26,151 nt of DNA from SIAF01 sp046152955. GTDB lineage: Bacteria > Planctomycetota > Planctomycetia > Planctomycetales > Planctomycetaceae. The stretch is taken from positions 1 through 26,151 of the forward strand of contig JBJXGA010000213.1 of assembly GCA_046152955.1 (NCBI GenBank), given 5' to 3'. The translations under genes were made by a program, and so were the position numbers. The notes under the pieces are model-generated. The model did no database searches, was not told where the DNA came from, and was given only the letters and a program-made list of their open reading frames with translations. Of this stretch, positions 18,579-26,151 are shown one piece after another. Each line of letters starts with the position of its first letter. Within the stretch, counting starts at the first letter, position 1.

Positions 18579-21500
18579 TCACAGCGACGGCCACAGGTTC
18601 TGATCCGCAAACACCGCATCCAGGGCGTTCATCGGCGTTTTCTTCCAAACCACACCATTGCCAAAATCGAGCGTCTGATTAGTTCCCACCGTGACAATGA
18701 CCGGCTGGGGGTTGGCCACCCCCAACGGCGTCACCTGGAGCTGCGACGGATTGAGGAACGTACCCCGCAGACTTCCGCCGAGCTCGTTCATCAGCAACAC
18801 CGAGGCGCCCGACTGCGCCACATAGGTGGGCGCGCCGCCGACCGTCAGTTGCCAGTCCCCGCGCAGGTCTCCCACCGCCGCCCAAACCGGACCGCCGTTG
18901 TCAAAGAGCAGATTGGCTCCGGTGATCGTCGCTCCACGGAGGAGGCCGTCGGTTTCCACCATGCGGGTCGGATTGACGATCGTCCCCCGTGACACGCGCC
19001 CCTGGTCGTCGGTCAGGGTCAACGCCCGTTCCAGTTGATTGACCCCCGTCTCCCGTGCGGCCTGATCGACGTGCGGACCTCCGACCGAGGGGAGCCGGGT
19101 CCACACCGCACCATAAATGCTGTTCGACCAGGTGATCGTGTTTCCGGAGATGATCCCCTGCATGCCCCAGCCGTCGGCCACCAGGACCGTGCTGGACAGA
19201 AATCGCGCGGCGGATGTTCCTCCATTCCGATTGACGAGCGTCATCTGAGTATCGGTCTGCAGGATCCGCGAATCCTGTCCGGACACGTCCCACAGTCCGC
19301 CCAGATTCGGGACACTGCCCCCCAGGGTCTGGAATGTCCAAGTCGTGCCGTTGGACCACTTGATCGATTTTCCAGAGAAAGTTCCGGTGACGTTCCATCC
19401 GGTGGCGATCACAGTATCGGGGCCGAGGAAGCTCCCCGGTGATTTTCCACCTACGCGATCGACGAACAGCAACGAATTCCCCAGTTGCTGCACCTGCGTT
19501 GGCGCTGCGGTGGAATTGGCCCACGCGCCGCCGATGCTGGGAATCAGATCCCAGACGGCCCCGTTCGACCAGCTAATGCGCATTCCGCCGGCGCTCAACT
19601 TGCCGACGAGATTGCCCCAATCGCTGGCGATCACTTCGCTCCCGTTGAGGAACCGCCCGGCGGAGGTTCCGCCCGAAGCGTTGATGAACGTCAGGGTGGT
19701 TCCCAGTTGTTTGATCCCCGTTTCCTTCAGGGCGGAAGTCAACCAGCGGCCTGCCAATTCGCGGACCTTCTGCCAGACGGAGTTGTCGCTGAAAGTGAGC
19801 GTTCCGCGGGTCGCGTCAAACGTGGCTGTCAAATTCCAATCGACCGCATTGACCGCCGTGTCATTGGCCACAGTTCCGGTTGAACGAGAGGCGTCGGGGC
19901 GGACCAGCGTGAGCTGGTTGCCGTTGCGCAACACCTGCGCGGGCTGGTCTCCGACCAGATAGAGACCTTCCAGCAGCGTCGTGCGCGGAAAGGCCTTCAG
20001 TTTGTCGATGTACGTTGTGGCCTGTGCCGCGGTGGGGAACGTCTGCTGCTGGCCATCCAGGTCGGTGGCCACGCTGTAGAAGGCATAGGTGTGGTCAAGT
20101 TGTCCGGCGACAAACGCCGAGGTCTGCGTGGTATTGGTCACCAGCGGGACAAACGGGCCGCCGTTGTCTGACATGAACACGTCGTAGCGCACCGCGGCGA
20201 TGCTGGCGGACCAGCTCACCGAGAAATTGCTGGGGGGAGTGATGGCCGGGAGCGGATTGACCTGACTGGTCGGCGGATCGGTGTCGGTGATCGCCACGGC
20301 GACCTGTTGGGGAGTTGTTTCCCTGGCATTGACGGTCGAGAGAATGTCGACCACCGCCGTCTCGACCAGTTCATCAGCGTTGTCATCCACCCCGGTGAGC
20401 GTGATCGAAGCGCTGAGCTGCCCGGCGGGAATCACAATCTGCGACGGAGCGGTGTAGTCGGATCCGAATGTGGCCGTTCCGGAGAAGGTCAGGTTGATCG
20501 TCGCCGCCTCATTCCAGACCTTGGCGAGCGTGGCGGTAACAACCGCCGTTCCGCCATTCTCCGACAGCGTGTCGGGAGCGATGCTGAGGGTCACGGGAGG
20601 AGGAGGTTCGCCGTCCTGGATCGTCACCGTTACCTGCTGCGGCTCGGATTCTACGCCGTTGGTGACGGTCGCCACGTCAATGATGGCCGTGCGATTGAGG
20701 CCAAACAGTCCGTCCGGTTCTCCCAAGAGGAAGATTGAACCGGTCTTCTGCATGGGGGGGACGACGATCTGACTTCCGGACAGGGTGTAGTCGGTCCCCT
20801 GCACGGCGGTTCCGGAAAAATTGAACGCCACGGTCGTGCTCAGTCCCGACAGCCGGGACAACTTGGCGGTGATCGCCGATTTGCCCAGGTATTCCGGAAT
20901 GCTGAGAGGGCTGGCGAGGAGCAGAACTTCTGGTGGAGCGTCACCGTCGTCAATGGTCGCGGTGACTTGCTGTGTTCCGCTTTCGGTTCCGTTGATCACC
21001 GTGTCAATGTCAACAACGATCGTATTGTCCACGGCGTACACGTCGTCGAGGACGCCCGTGAGCGTCATGGTGCCGGAGGTCTGTCCGGCGGGAATGAAAA
21101 TCTGCGACGACGAGACGGCGTACCCTGTTCCTTGAACGGAAGTTCCGGAGAAGGCCAGATTGACGGTCGTATTGATCGCCGTCACTTTGGAGAGCGTGGC
21201 GGTGACGGTGGTCGTTCCGCCGTCTTCATCGAGCGTGTCGTTGTTCAAACTCAAGCTGACGGTTGGGGGGGCGTCGGAGTCGAGAATCGTCGTCGAAATC
21301 GGCGCCGGAGCGGTTCCGGCCCCGGACGCGACGCGGACCAGGATCGTCTCGGGCCCTTCGAAAAGACTGTCAGTCAGACCGGTGAGGGTGATCGACGCGG
21401 ACGTTTGTCCCGCGGGAATGACGATTTGCGAGGCGGACGCGGTGTAGTCGGTTCCAAGCTGCGCCGTCCCGGAAAACGCCAGCGCGACGGTCGTGCTGAC

Positions 21501-22856
21501 CCCCGTAGCGGGAGTGCCGGCGAGGGTTGCCGTCAGCGTGATCGTTCCACCACTCTCGTTGAGATTGGCCCGGTTGAAGCTCAGTCGCGGAGGAGAACCG
21601 ACCAGTTCATTCACCACCAGGTTGGCGATCGGAGTTCCCCGACCGGTGACCAGATCATAGCCTGGTCCGGCGGAATAATTGGGAGCGCCAATGCTCGTTC
21701 CCGTGACGATGTCGCGAAAATTCGAGGCCGCCATCGAGTACAACAGGGGCAGAGTTTGTGTGTTCCCCTCGAGCGAATTGAGTCCGTTGATCGCCCGGCC
21801 CTGATTGACGATGGCCAATAGTCCGGCCCATTCCGGCGCCGAAGCGCTCGTCCCGCCAACAATGCTCCACGGTTGTGACACGCTGTTGTTGAACGTGTCA
21901 TAGACCGGAACCCCGGTCGCCGGCGAGGCGTTCATCGAAACGTCAGGCGTGGTGCGGCGGGTCGTCGACTGCGTCACGACCCCTTTTTGGTAGTTGGGCT
22001 GATTCACGAACGCGCTGATCCCCCCGCCGCTCCCGGACCAACCCACCTCGCCGGTCCAGTTTCCCGAAGCATCAGCAGAGAGGGCGGTCCCTCCGATCGC
22101 CACAACATTGGCGGAGGATGAGGGCCAATTCACCGGTGATCCGTCGTCCCCCGAGGAGGCGACAAACGTAATCCCGACATGCCCGGCGGGAGTGGTAAAT
22201 CGGGAGTCGAACGAGCGATCCCGGAACGATTCACCTCGTCCAAAGCTCATCGAGACCACCGAGACCCCGGGCTGGTTTCGCGCGTAATTCACCGCGATCA
22301 TCATATTGGTGTCGGTCGCATCGTTGGCCTCCACCAGCAGGATGTTGGCCCTGGGGGCCATCGCGTGAACCCATTGCACGTCCAGCGCAATTTCTCCAGC
22401 CCATCCGCCATTTGTTGCGGGAAAATTCGTACCCCCGGTTTGATCCACCTGGGTGAACACGATATCCGGAAGTCCGAATTGCTGGTTGAACGCCCGCAAG
22501 TCACTGGCGATGTTGGGGTTGTGGTAAGCATTGACGATGGCGACCGTCATGCCCGAACCGTCGCCGGGTATCGTCCCGTTGTTGAAACTGATCTGGTCAA
22601 AACCGTAGGCGCGCCGCATCTGGGCTGGGGTGAAGCCCTGCGGACTGGCGGTGGCAAGCGGGGCAACTTCTCCAGGGGGGATCATGTAGCGAATGGTCGG
22701 ATAGACCACGTTGGAAGGGGTGGTGGTGGAGAGGAGCGCCCGCGCTTCGAGTACTTCCGCCATCCACCCCCGCGTCCCGCGCAAGCGATCACAACGACGA
22801 CCGCGAGACCTCTGGACGCTTTTTGTCCACCGGCGCCACATTGTCTGCCAAATCAT
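18579..22856 (-). CDS. Secreted S53 (sedolisin) peptidase with Calx-beta and C-terminal repeat domains
   Basis: 1425 residues, ATG at 22856 with GGGAG 8 nt upstream. A basic N-terminus is followed by VLEARALLS at about 35-43, the LEPR-XLL-type motif of planctomycete surface proteins. The sedolisin domain spans about 70-420: GWAGEIALD (Glu155/Asp159, the ExxxD pair), ASSGDDG (oxyanion Asp about 237), GGTSASAPEWAG (Ser337) and the closing GYDLVTGRGTP. Four Calx-beta domains follow (about 422-525, 530-632, 640-745, 750-855, each with an acidic E.GG start and GTDY-type strand), then a fibronectin-like linker (855-945) and about six 65-80-residue repeats to the end. The usual 170-200-residue pro-domain is absent: only about 60 residues precede the catalytic domain. 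Surface proteolysis is expected; Calx-beta domains bind calcium. Confidence 0.9.
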   Translation of the reverse strand: MIWQTMWRRWTKSVQRSRGRRCDRLRGTRGWMAEVLEARALLSTTTPSNVVYPTIRYMIPPGEVAPLATASPQGFTPAQMRRAYGFDQISFNNGTIPGDGSGMTVAIVNAYHNPNIASDLRAFNQQFGLPDIVFTQVDQTGGTNFPATNGGWAGEIALDVQWVHAMAPRANILLVEANDATDTNMMIAVNYARNQPGVSVVSMSFGRGESFRDRSFDSRFTTPAGHVGITFVASSGDDGSPVNWPSSSANVVAIGGTALSADASGNWTGEVGWSGSGGGISAFVNQPNYQKGVVTQSTTRRTTPDVSMNASPATGVPVYDTFNNSVSQPWSIVGGTSASAPEWAGLLAIVNQGRAINGLNSLEGNTQTLPLLYSMAASNFRDIVTGTSIGAPNYSAGPGYDLVTGRGTPIANLVVNELVGSPPRLSFNRANLNESGGTITLTATLAGTPATGVSTTVALAFSGTAQLGTDYTASASQIVIPAGQTSASITLTGLTDSLFEGPETILVRVASGAGTAPAPISTTILDSDAPPTVSLSLNNDTLDEDGGTTTVTATLSKVTAINTTVNLAFSGTSVQGTGYAVSSSQIFIPAGQTSGTMTLTGVLDDVYAVDNTIVVDIDTVINGTESGTQQVTATIDDGDAPPEVLLLASPLSIPEYLGKSAITAKLSRLSGLSTTVAFNFSGTAVQGTDYTLSGSQIVVPPMQKTGSIFLLGEPDGLFGLNRTAIIDVATVTNGVESEPQQVTVTIQDGEPPPPVTLSIAPDTLSENGGTAVVTATLAKVWNEAATINLTFSGTATFGSDYTAPSQIVIPAGQLSASITLTGVDDNADELVETAVVDILSTVNARETTPQQVAVAITDTDPPTSQVNPLPAITPPSNFSVSWSASIAAVRYDVFMSDNGGPFVPLVTNTTQTSAFVAGQLDHTYAFYSVATDLDGQQQTFPTAAQATTYIDKLKAFPRTTLLEGLYLVGDQPAQVLRNGNQLTLVRPDASRSTGTVANDTAVNAVDWNLTATFDATRGTLTFSDNSVWQKVRELAGRWLTSALKETGIKQLGTTLTFINASGGTSAGRFLNGSEVIASDWGNLVGKLSAGGMRISWSNGAVWDLIPSIGGAWANSTAAPTQVQQLGNSLLFVDRVGGKSPGSFLGPDTVIATGWNVTGTFSGKSIKWSNGTTWTFQTLGGSVPNLGGLWDVSGQDSRILQTDTQMTLVNRNGGTSAARFLSSTVLVADGWGMQGIISGNTITWSNSIYGAVWTRLPSVGGPHVDQAARETGVNQLERALTLTDDQGRVSRGTIVNPTRMVETDGLLRGATITGANLLFDNGGPVWAAVGDLRGDWQLTVGGAPTYVAQSGASVLLMNELGGSLRGTFLNPSQLQVTPLGVANPQPVIVTVGTNQTLDFGNGVVWKKTPMNALDAVFADQNLWPSL
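18600..19990 (-). repeat. Six-unit C-terminal protein repeat array of the S53 peptidase
   Basis: Six units of about 65-80 residues start near a G-x-W (LAGRW, IGGAW, LGGLW, LRGDW). They share a QLG..L.F core, then GG.S.G.F, a V.A..W segment, and end in a WSNG..W-type strand (for example ISWSNGAVW, IKWSNGTTW, DFGNGVVW). The first unit and the fifth are more diverged. The pattern is beta-rich, suited to a propeller or stacked-sandwich fold. I do not recognise a named domain. Confidence 0.7.
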
Positions 22857-23113
22857 AACCGGACTCCCTCAAAGAAATGCACGAATCAAACCGCTAAAAT
22901 GAGTCAAATCGACAGAATGAGTGCCACCGGTTCAGGCGAGCGCCCACCCGGTTTTTCCCACGATTTTCAACCGCCGGTCTACCCTAACAGACGAAATACC
23001 CTGACGCCAGAAAATTTTTCCGAAATTCTTGGATTATCAGGCGGTTCGAAACCGGTCGCCGGACCCCGCTCTCCGGCCGGAACAAACCGACTCTCCATTC
23101 CGGGTCGCCGCTG
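22857..23113. other. Spacer between folC and the S53 peptidase gene
   Basis: About 257 bp with no coding frame I accept. It holds a short inverted repeat (CGGTT-CGA-AACCG near 23040-23056) and CCGG-rich inverted segments near 23055-23090 that could end folC transcription. An AT-richer patch lies near 22880-23030, where the peptidase promoter would be expected. I found no convincing -35/-10 pair. Confidence 0.4.
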
Positions 23114-24505
23114 CTAACCGGGAACCCGATCGGCGACCTTTTCCGGCACAGGCTGGGGACGCTCGTCGAGAATCAATTCGCGAAGTTCTGCGGCCAGGAA
23201 GAACGAACCAGTCGCACAGATCAGGTCGGGGGGGCCGACCAGTCGCCGCGCCAGCTTCCAGGCCGCCGCCGGGTCGCTGGCGAAATGCAGCAGCCGATCT
23301 GACAGGCTTTCCGCAACCCCGCGCAGTTCCGCCACCGGAACGTTGCGCGGATTGTTTTGAAAACTGGTCAGGATGATCGAATCAAACCGCGGCAAAAGCT
23401 GCCGCAGCATGCCGACAAAGTCTTTGTCACGCGTGGCGGCGAAGATCAACACGCGGCGCCGCGCCACGTAACTCTGGTCGAGGGTCTTGAGCAGAGCTCC
23501 CACCGCCGCCCAGTTGTGCGCCGCGTCGACAATCACCGTCGGATCGCGCCCCAGCAGTTCGATCCGGCCCGGCCAACGCAGCGTCCGCATCCCTTCGAGG
23601 ATGGCCTCGGGAGCAACGTGCCAGCCCTGGAGACCGAGCTGGTCGAGGGCTGCCAGCGCCACCGCCGCGTTGGCCCCCTGGTGTTCTCCCACCAGGGACA
23701 GCGGCACATCCCGCCAGGTGATGCCGCCGACACGGACCGTGACCGACGGCCCGGCGCGGTCCACCGGTGGCTGATACTTGAAGTCAAACTCGCGGCCGGC
23801 CTGTAAGAGCGGTGCGCGCTGTTGGCGGCACACCTCGGCGATCACGGCCTGGGCGTCGGGATGGCTCACGCCGCTCACCAGCGGCACACCCGGCTTGATG
23901 ATCCCCGCCTTCTCCCGCGCGATTTGGTCGATGCGGCTTCCCAATTGCCGAGTGTGATCGCGGCTGATGGTGGTGATTACCGACACCAGCGGGCGGCAGA
24001 TGTTCGTGGCGTCGAGCCTCCCTCCCATCCCCACTTCCAGGACGGCGATCGTCGCCTCCCGTTGCCGAAAGTAGAGCCAGGCCAGCGCGGTGGTGATCTC
24101 GAAATACGTGGGACTCATCCGTCCGGGGGTCTTGTCGAGCGCTGCCACCACGTCCGAAACGCCGGCCACGAGCGCCGCCAGTTCCTCGCGCGTGGGAGGC
24201 ACGCCATCCACCGCCATCCGCTCTTCAAACGCCGAAACGTGGGGAGAGGTGAACAGCCCCGTCCGGTAGCCGGCCGCCGTCAAAATCGACGCCAGATAAG
24301 CGGCGGTCGAGCCCTTCCCCTTGGTTCCGGCCACGTGAATGACCGGAATCGACCACTGCGGATCCCCCAACCGCCTCAAGAACTCGCGCATACGGTCGAG
24401 TTTGAAGTCGTCGGCGGAATACTGCGTCCCTGAAAGCCGCTCAAAGTTGATGCGGCTGAACAGAAACTCAATCGCCTGTTCGTAGCTGGCGGAGTACGAG
24501 GTCAT
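23114..24505 (-). CDS. folC: Bifunctional folylpolyglutamate / dihydrofolate synthase
   Basis: 463 residues, a normal FolC length. The P-loop is VAGTKGKGSTAAYLASIL at about 57-74. SPHVSAFEERM is the FTSPHL-like substrate loop, and LEVGMGGRLDATN gives the acidic metal/ATP motif. ITTISRDHTRQLG has the conserved His after the domain core; the usual DH-LG is kept. REKAGIIKPGVPLVSG and the C-terminal DAAHNWAA motif (glutamate-binding domain) complete the family set. The enzyme adds glutamate to dihydropteroate and/or tetrahydrofolate in the cytoplasm, using ATP. The start (24505) is 4 bp after the DUF1080 stop, so the two genes are probably co-transcribed, though the functions are unrelated. In planctomycetes the protein often does both reactions. 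Confidence 0.93.
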   Translation of the reverse strand: MTSYSASYEQAIEFLFSRINFERLSGTQYSADDFKLDRMREFLRRLGDPQWSIPVIHVAGTKGKGSTAAYLASILTAAGYRTGLFTSPHVSAFEERMAVDGVPPTREELAALVAGVSDVVAALDKTPGRMSPTYFEITTALAWLYFRQREATIAVLEVGMGGRLDATNICRPLVSVITTISRDHTRQLGSRIDQIAREKAGIIKPGVPLVSGVSHPDAQAVIAEVCRQQRAPLLQAGREFDFKYQPPVDRAGPSVTVRVGGITWRDVPLSLVGEHQGANAAVALAALDQLGLQGWHVAPEAILEGMRTLRWPGRIELLGRDPTVIVDAAHNWAAVGALLKTLDQSYVARRRVLIFAATRDKDFVGMLRQLLPRFDSIILTSFQNNPRNVPVAELRGVAESLSDRLLHFASDPAAAWKLARRLVGPPDLICATGSFFLAAELRELILDERPQPVPEKVADRVPG

Positions 24506-24509
24506 GCAG

Positions 24510-25211
24510 TCAGCTTGCCGATTTCACTTCCCGCAGTCGCAACTTCCGAAACTCGACGCGGAGGGGAGGCCCCGAATGGACTTGCAGGGCGATGATCCCG
24601 GTCCGGGGGATGTTCTCGTCCGTCTCGCGGTATTCGACCGTCTTGATTCCATTGAGCGTCAGCGTGATCCGATCCCCCACGGCGCGGATCACGTAGCTGT
24701 TCCAGTCGTCCGGTTTGAGTGCCTTTTGCAATTCGGCCGGCGCCTGAGCCAGGATCTTGTTGCGACGACTCTCGTCGTACAGGCAGCCCCAGTATTTTTC
24801 GCCAATATCCGCCTGGTAACCCGACACCTCAGAGCTGTCTGGAACGCGTTCCGACCGGAATTGGACCCCCGTGTTTCCCTCGCCACGTCGCAGGCGGAAT
24901 TCCAGTCGCAGCTCGAAATCCCCATAGCGCCGGGTGGTGGCCAGAAACTCATTGTGCTTAATTCCCGGCGAGTCCCCGACAATGGCCCCTTCTTCCACTT
25001 TCCAAAGCTGCTTGTCCCCTTCCCACCCCTCCAGGGTCCGGCCGTCGAACAAGGAGACAAACCCGTCGGCGTCGGGCTGTTCATCGGCGGCACTTGGCGC
25101 CGCGGCCGCGCTCCAAGCCGCCAGCATACCCGCCAGACACGACAGGGCCAGAAAGAACGAGCGCCCCGTTCTGGTTCCTGCCGGACAACCAGCCGATTTC
25201 AAGTCCTGCAT
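24510..25211 (-). CDS. Secreted DUF1080 (3-keto-disaccharide hydrolase-type) protein
   Basis: About 233 residues from the ATG at 25211, which gives a clean signal peptide (basic start, FFLALSCLAGMLAAWSAAAA, then an Ala-rich cleavage zone). An ATG at 25283 would place 24 non-hydrophobic residues before it and is less likely. The DUF1080 fold is shown by FVSLFDGRTLEGWEG, LWKVEEGAIVGD, the YGDFELRLEFRLRRGEGNTG strand pair, and GIIALQVHSGPPLRVEFRKL at the end. DUF1080 proteins are jelly-roll, concanavalin-like proteins found in very high numbers in planctomycetes; some hydrolyse 3-keto-glycosides. It would act outside the cytoplasm or in the periplasm. It precedes folC by 4 bp. Confidence 0.88.
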   Translation of the reverse strand: MQDLKSAGCPAGTRTGRSFFLALSCLAGMLAAWSAAAAPSAADEQPDADGFVSLFDGRTLEGWEGDKQLWKVEEGAIVGDSPGIKHNEFLATTRRYGDFELRLEFRLRRGEGNTGVQFRSERVPDSSEVSGYQADIGEKYWGCLYDESRRNKILAQAPAELQKALKPDDWNSYVIRAVGDRITLTLNGIKTVEYRETDENIPRTGIIALQVHSGPPLRVEFRKLRLREVKSAS

Positions 25212-25684
25212 GAATGGGGATTCCGTGAATTCCAAAGGACCAATGGAGAGACCGACGACCGACTCAAGAGCCGGGCTGTACACCGCAAATCCTAAGCTGT
25301 CGGTCTGTCGATCGTCAATTGTCGCGTTGGGCGGCGGAGCCGGTTGCGCTGGAAGGTACGTCCATCCGATTCACGGGTTAGGTGCCGAGCAAAATGGTCC
25401 TTACCCCAACACGCCGCAGAGAATCGCGTGGATATTTTTTTTATTTTCAAAATTCTCGCTTTCTTAGACCACCTCCTCGCAGCGATTTCGGCTTCAGCCA
25501 ATCGCAGTGGTCGGCAAAAGAAATCTGCCATGAGTGCTGGAGTAAGTCGCTCTTCAGAAGGAGCATCATGCCAAGGCAAGCACAGTCGACCGACTTGAGC
25601 GGGCCGATGTAGAAGACTGCTGGTGGTGCGAATGGCTGAAGCCGCTGAATTGAAAGCCGACTGAGGCCGACACACTCCGTCCCC
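25212..25684. other. 473-bp spacer without a supported gene; promoter candidate for the DUF1080-folC pair
   Basis: No frame here shows recognisable protein features. On the minus strand TTGACG (25318-25313), an 18-bp gap and TAGGAT (25294-25289) make a candidate promoter 78 bp before the DUF1080 start. A very AT-rich patch lies at about 25429-25456 (a run of eight T on the plus strand), unlike its surroundings. A plus-strand AGAAGGAG stands before a 14-codon frame (25568-25612) that I do not accept as a gene. Confidence 0.4.
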
Positions 25685-25990
25685 TCACTGCTTCTCGTCC
25701 CGACTTTCACTGGGTGCGCTGAGGGGCTTGGAGGCAGGTTTGGGCAAGGGCGCAATTTTCTTGCGGGGTTCGGTCTGCCGGGGCGGAATGTTCTCCAGAC
25801 TCTCCTTCAAAACCTTGTCTCCCATCGCCGCGCCGCGGAACTGTTCTTCGGTCACCTCTTCATTGTCGATCAAGTACTTCGTCTTCTCCGAGATGGGAGA
25901 GCCTTCCTGATCAAACTTGCGGAGAACGCCGTGCGGTTTGCCGTCCTTGAACATGCCGCTCTGAATGAGCCTGCCCTGCTCGTCGCGCAC
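25685..25990 (-). pseudogene. MORN/YwqK-like protein, C-terminal fragment
   Basis: A 101-residue frame from GTG 25990. It begins RDEQGRLIQSGMFKDGKPHG, a typical MORN/YwqK-type unit (short strand, Gly turn, strand), then FDQEGSPISEKTKYLIDNEE and a Lys/Pro-rich tail. The frame is open a further nine codons upstream (TAA at 26020-26018), and those codons (ERLLTY before VRDEQ) still fit the repeat pattern. There is no ribosome binding site before the GTG. The tail of an IS transposase ends at 26033. I read this as the 3' part of a longer repeat protein cut by an insertion. YwqK-type proteins are sometimes labelled antitoxins; no toxin partner is visible. Confidence 0.55.
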
Positions 25991-26032
25991 ATACGTTAGG
26001 AGTCGTTCGTTAATAAATTACCTGAAATGGTG

Positions 26033-26151
26033 TCATATGTGCGGTTGGATCTCATAGTTCCAGTCGCCATGAAACTCGTTCCGTTTTAGGCGAACGCTGC
26101 GCATTTCTTCGTCGCTTATTTTCCGCCCGGTGACATAGATGTCAGAGTCGA
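26033..26151 (-). mobile_element. IS transposase C-terminus (ISAzo13 / Rhodopirellula-type DDE), partial
   Basis: The last 38 codons of a frame entering from the right edge, ending at TGA 26033. The residues include VTGRKISDEEMRSVRL, then KRNEFHGDWNYEIQP just before the stop. This is the characteristic end of ISAzo13-family transposases (a K-x-(S/T)-D-E-(E/Q) segment followed by F-H-G-(E/D)-W-N-Y). The rest of the element is outside the window. The inverted repeat that ends the IS should lie between about 25991 and 26032, but I cannot define it without the other end. Confidence 0.78.

Noticed and set aside
24504..25295. A 263-codon plus-strand frame opposite the DUF1080 gene
   Set aside because: It is antisense to a gene with a signal peptide and DUF1080 motifs, and has no recognisable features.
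25568..25612. A 14-codon plus-strand frame with AGAAGGAG before its ATG
   Set aside because: The Shine-Dalgarno is strong but only 4 nt from the ATG, the peptide has no pattern, and no downstream gene on that strand needs a leader.

Overview
The window is GC-rich DNA from what is very probably a member of the Planctomycetota. The evidence is family composition, not a search. It holds a secreted peptidase with the planctomycete N-terminal LEPR-XLL-type motif (seen as VLEARALLS), Calx-beta repeats, a DUF1080 protein with a signal peptide, a DUF5117/DUF4953-type metalloprotease, a PIG-L deacetylase, and the tail of an ISAzo13/Rhodopirellula-type DDE transposase. Nearly everything is read from the minus strand; the only convincing plus-strand gene is a Maf-type pyrophosphatase.

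Region 1 (about 1-8700) is a probable DNA-modification/defence locus, transcribed right to left. Its order is a large SNF2-type helicase with a DUF3883-like tail (8589-5077), an AlbA_2/Schlafen-type ATP-binding protein that overlaps it by a GTGA junction (5080-3455), then a rearranged interval, and finally a DUF1156-family DNA methylase that runs off the left edge (1729-1). The first 140-190 bp of the methylase gene occur three times in the same orientation: the real copy at 1531-1718, a second at 2237-2424 and a third at 3047-3187. Between the copies sit an antitoxin/PIN-toxin pair, whose PIN gene appears to have lost its central catalytic part, and a small 74-residue protein. The copies differ from each other by about 3%, almost entirely at synonymous sites. 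The locus therefore seems to have taken in small cargo genes repeatedly at one point while keeping the methylase start. This is the most unusual feature of the window.

Region 2 (about 8850-13950) holds a tandem-GNAT acetyltransferase, a family-1 extracellular solute-binding lipoprotein, the divergent Maf-type gene, and a multi-pass membrane protein of glycosyltransferase type that converges on Maf with a 32-bp overlap of the 3' ends.

Region 3 (about 13960-23110) is mostly extracytoplasmic and signalling functions: a 902-residue metzincin-like secreted metalloprotease, a stand-alone PP2C phosphatase, a PIG-L deacetylase, and a 1425-residue sedolisin (S53) with four Calx-beta domains and a C-terminal array of about six repeats that I cannot assign to a family. 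Region 4 (23114-26151) holds folC followed 4 bp before its start by a DUF1080 gene, then a spacer of about 470 bp, a MORN/YwqK-like gene fragment, and the tail of an IS transposase that probably truncated it. I saw no tRNA, rRNA or CRISPR array.
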